The notes beneath the pieces were generated by a model that saw only the letters and a program-made list of their open reading frames with translations, made no database searches and had not been told where the DNA came from. A DNA stretch of 64,000 bases, taken from contig JAQMRL010000001.1 in assembly GCA_035578175.1 (NCBI GenBank), forward strand, positions 52,351,553 to 52,415,552, written 5' to 3'. The stretch comes from Catonia carolina (lineage: Eukaryota > Arthropoda > Insecta > Hemiptera > Achilidae). The translations under genes were made by a program, and so were the position numbers. Shown piece after piece: positions 49,101 to 61,100 of this stretch; positions within the stretch are counted from its first letter, which is position 1, and each line of letters opens with the position of its first letter.

Positions 49101-52100
49101 GCTATCACTATTAATGCATAAGGGAATATTTCAAGTTGTACAGCAACAACTGATGTTTTCACTGGTGTTACAGCTGTTATTGGTGCATGAATGGTTGCAA
49201 CTGTAGCTTGAAGACTAGTAGATGCATCAAAAGTGATGTTTGCTTGTGCTTCTGGACTCAAAATCATTCTGAAATAAGCATGGAAAAATTGATTAAATTA
49301 AAAATTTCTCCATTCTTCTATTCCAATAGAAAATTATAATTTTTACATTTCTTAAAACTGGATTAATAATATTTGACATATGCAAATAACTGCATAAAAA
49401 TTAATATTAATCCACAGATAACTTAATTTTGTAGATTTTTGTTTTAAATTTGTAAATACAGAATGAGGCATGTTCATCTACATTCTAGCTTGCAACTAAA
49501 TTTTGGCAGTGAATCTATCATATTAAATGCATGGTATGGGATAAGTATGGCATAAAGTATGATATATGTATGGTATAAAAGATTCTAACCACTAGCCCTT
49601 ACAAGGTATCCAGTTCTCTCATCTGGCACCAAGTGTCACATCCTGAAAAACTGTATTGACCTACAGGCCAAATTAAGTAAGTGTAGCTTGACATGGTGAA
49701 AATCAACTACTATACGCGCGCCAGCTCATGATCTCTGTCGCCTGGGGAAGTGGGACGGGTGGCGTAAGAGAATGTGAGTAATATATTTGTCTTATCGTGC
49801 AGTACAAAAACATTTAGTCATCGTGTAAATATTATTATGTCTATGTTTTGTATTTATTTATTATAGGCCTACATGTTATTGCTTTTCACAACAGATACAC
49901 TTGTCACAATATACAGTTGTACATTTGTGCTAATGCGTCTCGGATGTGTTAATCATTATTCATGATTTTTGATCACTAAAGTGATTTTTATTTTGAAATT
50001 TAAAGTGTGTTAACGTGCCAAAAGTTATTAGTTTTGTGTGTTTTGTGTTAGGTAAATTTCAACGTGTATTTTTCATATCTTTTGTTTTATTTTAATATGT
50101 CTTCCCGGAAAAATAAAGCGGTAATTCATTCGGAAGTGCGACAAATTATTGCATCAGTTATAAAAAACTGTGATGAAGAACCGCGTAAAGGACTCGGAAT
50201 TGGCTTAACCATTTGACTGAGGTAAAAAAAATCATAATCATAATTTGCTACTAATTATTTAGGCCTATAAATAAATGTTATGAAATATATATTTTTTAAT
50301 TTCCTTATTTTCTATGCTACGTGCATATTTTAATTCCTGATGACTGCCTGACTCAAACTGTAAATAATTACTAAATATTAATAAATACAATGAAAGAAAA
50401 GTAAAAGAGTTACTATATTATAGAATAAATTGAAATAATAAAACCAAAGGTTACTTTATAATGACAAGAACATTATGATAAATGTTTTTTTTATGAATAG
50501 TATAATCTTTCACTGCATGCCGTAACAGAAATTCCTCACACGGATCACGAGCTGACGCGCTTATAGTATAAGGAGAGCAGCTTAATTAAAAGTGTACATC
50601 AGCACCATAAAAATGTCATAGCACTAATGTCATGCATATTGTAGGAAGTGCAACTTCAATAGTTTCAACACAGTTTCTACACTAAATGAGGAAGGCATTG
50701 GAACCCTAATAGTTGTTGGCAGGAAAATCTTAGCATTATCAAGAATAACATAGCCATAGCCCTCCAGTCCCTGGCAACCCTTCAATGAGCAGTGCGTCTG
50801 AAGAATCCCTGGGCTGATTAGGAAAAAGATCAATACCTCACAAAGAATGTACAAAGCTTATTTGAAGATGGTAAAACTCATGTCAAGATAGAGAAATGAC
50901 AAGACTTACAAAGAAACAGAAGTTCTCAAAACCATCAAGATACAAAAATTGGAATACATCAGACATGTCATGAAAAACTTAAGGTAAAAGCTGCTCCAAA
51001 TCATCATTCAAGGAATTATAGAAAGAAAACACGCCCAAAGAACCAAAAACTGTCTTGCGTCATAAATTGTCATCAATGAACTGAGCAACACAGCATTCTT
51101 AAGAACAGCTATAAAAAGTAAAGACCATGTTACTGATCACCAATGTTGTAGTAGGACAAGATACGTAAAGAACACAAAGATATTATAAACAAACTCATAA
51201 TTTATTCTATTAAATTTACCAAAATGTATATGAGAATCATGTTCAAGTTGAGGCAAATATTTTATTTTCATCTCTATATGTTAAGAATAGACTGTGAAAT
51301 CACATCTTGCAGTGAATATTAGCTAAGAAAGAGGTGGGTTCGTAACTACGCATTAAATGCATATATGAGTTCAAGCCAATATCAGCTTTTCCAGTAATTA
51401 AAATTATCATAATATGATATTGCATTTGAGACATCTTAATCACTCAATCATACCGAACAAATCATCTCATAAAAATTAAATGTAATTAATGTAAAAATAA
51501 TTTGTTGTACAACTGTTAATTACAGTAAAAAACAAAATGTACCTTTTAATTCGAGAAGAATTCCTTTCTAAAATCATTTCTGTCTTTGGATCTATGGCAT
51601 AAAACCAGAGATCAGTACCAGTAGGATCACTTTCTATTGTTATGTTATCTTTTGTAAATTGGCGAGGTGAAAATTGTTCAACTCCAACAATTAACCCAGT
51701 CTTCTCTTCCATAACTCCTACAATAACATTTTCTTGTTTCTGTACTTCTTCAGCAGGTTTATCAAACACTACCATTATCAATCGATTCTCATCATCAATT
51801 AGGTTTACCTGTAATATAAAACAATAAAATAAAATTTCTATTACTCTTTAACTTCATATATCTGTAAAATCTGTCACACATGCTCTTAAAGTTCATTAAT
51901 CACTTGTCAGCTCTTCATCTTCTCTTAAAAGTTAGTAATTCTTCGTTTTCTACATTTACAACAGTTTTATCATTTCGATATGTTTACAAGCTACTGTAGC
52001 ATTACTGAAGGACAAATACCAAAAAATAATCCTGATAACGACTTTCTATTGCTCGATAAACAATAAATTCTTTTCAGATCTCGTACCAAAAAGCAGTCAT

Positions 52101-55100
52101 ACTTTTTAACCTAGTAAGGAAGGAAATAAAATGCAAATTTCACTACTTGTTTTACTAAGAAAACTCACTAGGGGTTCAAACTAACCGAAAAGCAGTTGAC
52201 CTACCACTGAACTGATAATCTTTTACCTTTATATGTTATTTAATTCTTAGCAGCCCTGGGGCTTGACCTGGACAGCTTTGGGTCTGGTGAATGGAAATGA
52301 TGAAATAGTGGTGAACAACTATTCATTTACACAACATTAAAGAACTGCAAAAGAGAATTTCTCCTAACCTCTCTCACTCCTACCTAGCACTTTATCTATA
52401 TGAGGTGCCCTTGTTCTTAGTGGCCAAACAACCCAGTGGAATGAGTGTTTCACCCAGAGTAACATCATCATAACCTGAAGGTGACATGGAAGTAGAGGTA
52501 GCAATACTAGAAGAGAAATCATGAAGTCAGGAGTAAATCCACTAAAATTAGGTATAGACTGGAAAACTTAAAGGGGCAACAACATCCAACCAGCAACCAC
52601 AAAATAGGGCTAACCCCTCACCTACTAGATTACAATGGATTCAGAGGAAAACACAGTATGAAGCCTGTTAGAATGAAAGATTTAAGCAGGACAAGAAAAA
52701 AATTTAATAAGATTTTGACAAGGTACAGAGAGGACTCGAGAAAGTGACTTCATATATCCTCGACAGTGTTGCAGTACATGGGGTTAAGAGGATGAAGAAG
52801 AAGAATACAATTTAATTTTTAGAATGGCAATATCTGCTAACACCTCAAGCAAAGTCTTAATAATGAAAAGCAGGTACAAACAAGAGATATAAAGAAACTA
52901 AGTATTCTTTTAAATATAAGCTACTCAAAAACTGTGGATACAATGTCAGGGACAAATCCTCTCATTATTGGCAAGGCACTGATGCCATTTTTAGTTATTC
53001 AAGATTGTACCTATACAATCAACAAGAACATCAAAATGTGTGTAAAGATACTAGGCCTATTATCAAAAAACTACCTAATATTTATAATAACATAGTTTGA
53101 GATGTTACAGAAAACAAACATTAATTAAGTGTTTCACTCAATTGTACACAAATGGCTACTACTTTTTATAGAATCACATCAGAATGATCATGATTATGAA
53201 CTGGGTTGGGGATTATCCTTGATGAATTAAAGCAAAATGTGTTTATCAGAAAATACATTTTTTACATACTTTATTTTAATATAATACTTTCGTTATGACT
53301 TGAATAAATTCATGAAAAACTTCATTAAAGATTAAAGAATATTTTGTAAATAACTATTTTCACCTTTACACAATAAAAAATTTTAATCACAAAACTAAAT
53401 TCAGATATCAGAATACGAGTTCATAATATATAGTTTTAGTTGCTACAAGAAGAAACTTGTGATTATCAAAGAAAATTTAAATAAAAGAACTGAAATAATC
53501 TACTTCGGCATCCAAAGTAAACTTACCACAACATCTGCTTGTGCTCTGTTGGAAAGTTCGCCCTGTGGATTATCTTTAGCTTCAACAGAAAATCTAAATG
53601 GCAAGTTACTTGTTTGCACATTATCAAAAGGTCTTTTTGTTTTAATTGCTCCAGTTGCTGAATCAATCACAAAATGATCGGTAGCTCCTGTATTGTCAGG
53701 TAACAGTTTATATTCAATTTTTCCAAATTTGCCACTATCTCGATCTTCAGCCTGAAAATTAAAATTGTTTAGCATTAATATTTCTTCTTTGTCAGTTAAA
53801 CCATGGAATACACAGTAACTTTCAGTCACTGTCACTTGCACATTCGTAAATTTTCCAGTGTGGAAACAGATGTGAGAATCAATACTCAACAATACCTTGG
53901 CTTAAAAATTATTTATTTTTTATTAAATTGTGGAAAAATCAGCATGGAACACCATTCCTAAAAGTTCCCGCTCCGCTGCACCCCTGATACAGAAGTATAC
54001 AGTAGTATACCTATAAAAAATGGAATCATTTTATCCAGACAACTTCAAAAAAAATTGAATGTTGAAAAATCATTTGCTTACATGGCTTGTTCAATGAGTC
54101 CCTCTCATGTCGTCTTAACATTGGTTCTTTTCTTAATAAATATAATTGCACAAATATACTAGTACATATATTGTACTTATACTTCAGTACAGTGTACAGT
54201 AACTTTATTATTTCACATATGAGTATGTACTGTCTTGAAACAGTAAAGTACACTTGATGTTGTATTTTAGGTTATGTACTTCCAATGATGAACATGGTAG
54301 GCAGTTATTATAGTAATACACATAAAATAAGCAGTTCCAATGGAATACACTCATATCATAAGCCTATTTAATATAAACTGGACTTTTAAAAACTCGGATA
54401 CCACTCAGTCCGGATTAAGACATTAATTACTATTGCAATAAAACATCATACAATAATTTACAAGGTAATATACATTTTTTTTTCAAATACGAGGGAAGAC
54501 ATAGTAATTATACAGTATTCATACAGAATAAAATTATCACAACTTTTACTAAGTCGACAATAAAAATTAGTTTTTTTCTCAAAAGAAAATAAGAGTATTT
54601 CAGTATAAAATATTAATCAACTTTGAATGTATAAATTAAGACATACCTTGACTTGTAATACAGTAGCTCCAATTTCTCTTCGATCTCTTGCAATGGCTCC
54701 ATAATACTTATCCTTATGAAACCTACGACTGGATTCTGGGAAAATAAACTTCGGAGAATTGTCATTAATGTCTTCAACTTGTATTTTCACCTGTAAAGTA
54801 AATTTGGATTCTCTTTAATTGGGCTGCTGCTATTTAATTAGAGTAATACTATAGTTCAAATTTAGTATTTGAAGGTTATCCAGAAATTAAGTTAATACTT
54901 TTTCAAATCATTTGGGAAGAAGGGACGGAAGTGGCTTAAACATGACCATTTTACTCATAGAGTAATATAATTGTTTAAAGTATTAATTTTTAACTAATAA
55001 TTTATTAAGGTGAACTATAAAGCCTGAAAAAGATAAGTACTATATGGTCAACTCTTAATAATAATTAGTTTCTAGAAGATTCTGCGCACTATTTGTAGTG

Positions 55101-58100
55101 CAGATAAATAGTACTGACAGCGTAAATAACACGGCCTTTAAATTTATAAGGCTGTGCATTACAATAAAAAATTTAAATAACTTGGTATATTTGCATCAAC
55201 TTTCTCTATTAAACAAACTGCGGTAGGATCAAATGAAACAAAAAAATATGGGATCCATTATCTCCATCACATGATTCAGTAGCTTAGTGGTCAGAGCAAC
55301 TTAATATGCGATGGTAAGACTCTGGTTTAGAAATCAGAAATATTTTTTTCCGATTCAAAGTTTGGGAGCACTACTGTCAGCGCAAGCAATCTACATTCCT
55401 TAGTTTATTAGCTCTGCTGACACCATTACAGTTAATTAGACTTGGCATTTATGTTTACTGTGGTTATGTACAATGTACATATAAAGTTATCAATCAAAGC
55501 CCCAACCGTGAGATTCGTTCTGTTACCTGGTTTTTAGATGGAAGGAATGTTAAAGTAGCCAAAATTCATTGGCAGATTTACAGTGAAAGTGCAATGTGTG
55601 ATGTAATGGTGCAAAAGGGGGTTAGGTAATTCAATCAAGGATGGACAGATGTCCACGACGAACCATGAAGTGGGTGGCCTTCTGTTCTCAATGATGATTT
55701 GATAAGGAGAGTGGTTGAGAAAATTACAGAGTACAGACAATTTACAATGACAATGCTTTCAGATGAATTTCCCAATTTCGAGAACTGTTGTACATGAGAT
55801 TGTAGCCGACCATTAGGGTTTATCGCAAGCTGTGTTCCCACTGGGTTCCAAAATGCTCAAAGATATGCACAAAATAAAGCAACTTGACAGTGCTCTGACA
55901 TTTTTTACCAGGTACACTTGACTATCACAGTCCTTTACTCCGTACGGTCTGACTACCATTTGTTCCTGCACTTGAAACAAAAGCTTGGTGGAAAGTGCTT
56001 GAACGTAATGAAGATGCAAAAAATGCTGTTAAGTTATGGCTATTTTCACTGAGGGGATGTTTCTTTGAGGAAGGTTTAGATAAGCTGATCACCCGCTATG
56101 AAAAAAACCAGAACGATGGTGCAAACTATGTATCTTTCAAGTAAAAATAAAATATTCTAAAAAGAAATATTTTAGTATTTTTTTTTTCAAAACGGTACTT
56201 ACTTTCCGGACATGCCTCATACACACATAAAACTATTTACAATTTTTACTTTTAAAATTAAAACTTAGTGGTCAAAAAAATTATTTATGTTAAGGTGCAC
56301 TTACTGAAGTTGAACTGCGAGCAGGATTTATTAGATTAGCCAGTGTATCTAGTCGTAATTTTAGATTGTATTCTGGTTGTTTTTCATGATCTAATTGTTT
56401 ACTTCCAAGACGTAGTTCACAGTTCCTTTGTTCAGTTATGTTCACATAAAACAAATCTGAAAATAAAGTTATATGATTTCTGTATAGAGATACTTCAAAT
56501 AATATTTTTGAAATATAAACTAACATTTATTGCTAGTGTTTAACATTTCTAATTACCAACCTTCTTTAATATAGTATTTATTATTTGTCTACAAAACATT
56601 GGATTAGTTTCATTTCTGTGAATAATACATTTTATGGGAGACATGTAGAGTTTTGTAGATTAGGTGTTTTAAGTCCATGTCCTACATTCACTAGCTTTAT
56701 TTTGCAATTCCAAACACTTTTTTTTAACAATCTAGATATCTGACGTAAGTAGAAAATTTATACATCTAACGCTCTCTTGATTGTTTAACCATAACTTGAA
56801 TCAGAGTCTTTAAATTGCACTACATACGCTGTAATGTACTGTTTACGCTCACCAAATCTGCCTATGTTATTATTTTAAAGTTAAAAAAATTACCCACTAT
56901 TTAACTTCAGCAACTAGCTCCAATTCCCGACTTTAAAATTTAGACCCATTATAGACCCACTGTATTTTGTTATACAGAATTTCAAACCTTTAACACTAAG
57001 TAAAATAATACTTAAGGGTTTAACACCTTTAACACTAAGTAAAATAATGGTAATTTCTAAACGATAGATGACCATAGTCAATACAATAGATGAATCTCAC
57101 CTGATTAAAAATGTCAAGTTTTGTTTTTAATCAGTTGAGATCATCTATTGCGTATTTGGTGGTTTTTTGTGTATTATGTTAATTCTAAACAATACACAAA
57201 AACTTTTTAACAAAGTAATTTATTTATCTATTTCCATGTTGTAGGGGAACTTATAAGGTCACTAGCCCAAATACTACACTATTAATACAATAGTTTATTG
57301 TATATGGTGAAATAAGGAAAAGGAACTTACCACCCTCATTTCCACTGGTAATGGTGCAACGTAATGGCAAATTTTGCTGGTGAGCTCTACTGTTAATTAC
57401 AGTGAATGTTTTTATTAATGAATTGGGAGGTGCATTTTCTTGTATTTGAACAGTGTACAAATCATCGGCAAAACCTAACCCAACCTCTGGAGGAACTGTC
57501 GCAACATGCCTAATGAAAATTGGTACAGATGTAATTGAAGATAACTGTGGTTCACCCAAATCATAAGCTTTCACGTCAACCTGAAAAATAAAACCATGTG
57601 TAAATTTATTTTAAAAAAATGTACTGTTGCACTGGAAATATGAAGACATATTGAAAAATGTAAACATTTTACAATAAAAAAAAATACAGAAGGATCAGAA
57701 GTATACATCAAAAACAAATTCTACAACATATTTAAGCATGTTCTTTTTAAACTACTTTGCTTAAAGAATAACACTCTAGTCACTCCATTCATGAATTTTT
57801 GTTGATTAAATTAACTCTTTTTTGATATTTTTTGTTTAATATTTCGAGTCCTTCTTTTTGCTGAGTTCGTTTTTATTTCACTTATTAATTTTTTTTAGCT
57901 AAATTAATAGACAATGAAAAGTACGTAACGTGAGAACTTGCTTAACTAGCTTACTCAACTGACCAATCCTCAGAGTTTGTGTTAATTGAAATTTCGCAAC
58001 CAAATAACATCATTAAAAGAATAGGCCTATATTTTTAAAATGTACAATAAATTTTATTGAACTTTTTGTAAAAAGTGTACTCTGCCAACAAAAATCCATG

Positions 58101-61100
58101 TGTGAGTAAGCAGAAGAGGTGGGAAGTCAGCAATTCAGGATCATTGACTCTTTTTTGGTTATCTTCTCATGAAATTACACAAAATATCAGTAGTGAATAA
58201 GGTAAAAATGATAAGTACAATCTAAAATGTTTCTCGTTGAGTTCATAAAACAAACATAAATGATCTATAAAACACTTTATTAAACAGTTTGATATACAGA
58301 ACAACAGTTCCTTAACATCTATCAACTGAAAAAAATGATAATTCTAGATTAGGATGATTAACATCAATTACATGTTTTCCTCTTCATTTATACAGAAGAA
58401 ACCTATGGAACCATTAAACTTTCTGAAAGATTGAACATATTCCATTATACTGCATGTACTCCTCGATAAACATTAATTAATTACGCTAATATAGTGTATT
58501 TGTATTTACCTGATACTCATTGTCGACTTCTTTCCTTAAATCATCACGAACTTGGAGTACACCAAGATCAGGATCAATCTGAAAGTACCTTGGAGCTTTT
58601 CCTCTACCAACAATCTCATACCTCACCTGCAAAAATAATTTTCAGTTTCATTACTCCAATATCTACTAAATTTTGCTATGGTTTTTTATACAATGTCATG
58701 TCCCAGTCAAGTCTCTGTCAGTATCATATCCTCTACCTGTGATACACTTTAGTTCTTAACTCAGAATTCGTTTCAAAAAGAGAGGTTAATCAGTCATTTT
58801 TTAATGAATTTTCAAATATTTTAATGTTTTAATGTATTTTCTAAAGTATTTAAATAGTTTTTTATACTTCTAAAATTCTTGTTAATTACAAACTTGTTAA
58901 GAATTTTAACATTGTAATATGTAAAATAACAACTTGGTTGAACCAAATAATTTTACCTTATTTCCTGGCGATGTACCATCTGAATCAGTTGCGATAAGAT
59001 TAGTAACCTTTGTTCCAATAGCAACATCATCATCTAGTGTAATAGGCCGAGGTACAGACAAGAATACTGGTGGAATATCATTTCGATCCTGAAAAAAACA
59101 ATCGTTTTTATTAATGCAAAATGTATTAAACTAACAGCATAAATAAGATTAAGAACTTTATAACTGTTATCATATAAATTTTTAATTAATCACTGAACAT
59201 TAATATGGAATGAAACGGTAGAAAAAGTGAGATAGCATAATCCGCTCCACCAGATGTTCAATTGAACGATCGGGCTGAAGTTTGAAAGTGAGCTATTAGA
59301 TTCCCACACAGCACTAAGCTATAATAGATAAGCAAATAGTGAGTGTGTGATTCTCACTCATCACTTCACACAGCACATTGTGTTTCCGTTTGTGAGAATA
59401 GTACCTGAACGTTCATGCACACCCATAAAAAAACAATTATGTCTGTCATGTGTCCATCTCTCGAATTAATGTAATATCCATTTCTCCAAATTAATTTGGT
59501 TTAAGTATTCATGAGTACAACTGGCCAATTTATTTTTTATTTTTTTATTTTAGCCTGCAGCTCTGCTGGAACATTATCAGAATTGTTTAACCACCACATG
59601 TCTTCTAGGTTTTTATCGCAGTAGGAACAAATAATGACCCCTCATCCCAGCCATCTCATTCTCCCTGCAGATAGATTCCTTTACAGAGACAGCGTTACCA
59701 TTGTGTACGTTACAAATACTTGCACTTCTCAATTTGTGCAGAAACTGTGATGTGCGGAGAGAAAAGTAATAAATACATTATTAAGTATTATATCTTATAA
59801 CTTATGTGTGTGGATAATTTGGATGATTTTTATGGACATCAAATACAATACACAAATATGTTACAAATAATAGTTTTATATCTACAGAGAAAAGATCAGT
59901 TGGTTCTTGTTTGATGACAAGTATTATTTGTTTCTTTGTATCAGGATAAAATAAAGTAAAATTAATTTTCTGTATTAGCTCTTTTTTTTGTGACTACCTC
60001 ACAAGCACCACATCATAACTGGACAACACAAATTTTTATTTTTATATGCAATTTGGAGAACAAACAAATAGTAAATTATTGGCTGGATATTTTAACAAAA
60101 TGATATTTTAAAACGCATGACTCCGAATGTTTAAAAAAATTTTGAAACTGTAAAATAATCAATATAATTATATCTATCCATAGCTAATAATGAAGGACTA
60201 CAATAAATCTAAAACTATATAGTAAAATTTGTTTATTGGTTTAGAATTATTAATGGTTATATGAATGAAGTGGTAAATAATAACACTCATCACAAGTGAA
60301 TTATGCAGATGCCTTCATAATAATTTTTTTCTAAATTGAGTAGGCAAACTACACTGAATATAAGGTTGAATGGCTTACCTCAACTGACACAATGACTTTA
60401 GTTGTAGCTCCAGGTTGATTGCTAGTATTCTCTAAAGTACCTACTACCAGTACATGTTGACTATCTTTCTCAAAATCTAACCCTTTGAGAGTGCGTATTA
60501 CTCCTGTTTTTGCATCTATAGAGAAAAGATCAGTTGGTCCTTGTTTGATGACATATGTTATTTGTTTCTTTGTATCAGGATCGTCAGCCTAAAAAATTAA
60601 CAATTTGATAGGTTATATTCAATATAAATTTTATATTTTAAAAATAACTGTTTTTTAACTAAATATCAGGTTTGTGTTTTCTCATTGACAAAATCTAATA
60701 ATTATTATTTCAGCTGCAAGCCGAATGTGTATTGGGCAAGCAGTATTATTTCAAGTTCTAAATATATTTTTAAAATAAGGTGCTGATTGCAGCATGCAAG
60801 CTATGTTCATATCACAAGTACAGAAAACCTTTGGGTTGTTTGATTCTCTTTATGCCTTACAGCCATTTAAAACAAATACATTTTCCACAATAAATAATGA
60901 CATGATTCTTAAATATTTAATGCCCTATGCATCAGTTTTAATAATTACAATTTTTTTTACAATGTGTTCTGATATTTGTTAATTGACACTGACAAACTAG
61001 CCAGCGGTTGCCATTCTAATATTATGTTATAACAAAATTTGGTTGAACATTTACAGAGCATGTTACTACTTCTGACTGCTCAATGAATGACATTCCATTT

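Noticed and set aside
53500..53526. Extension of cadherin exon 9 past its donor, and of the frame upstream into 53752-53892
   Set aside because: Both extensions pass a good GT or AG, and the phase with neighbouring exons requires the borders given.
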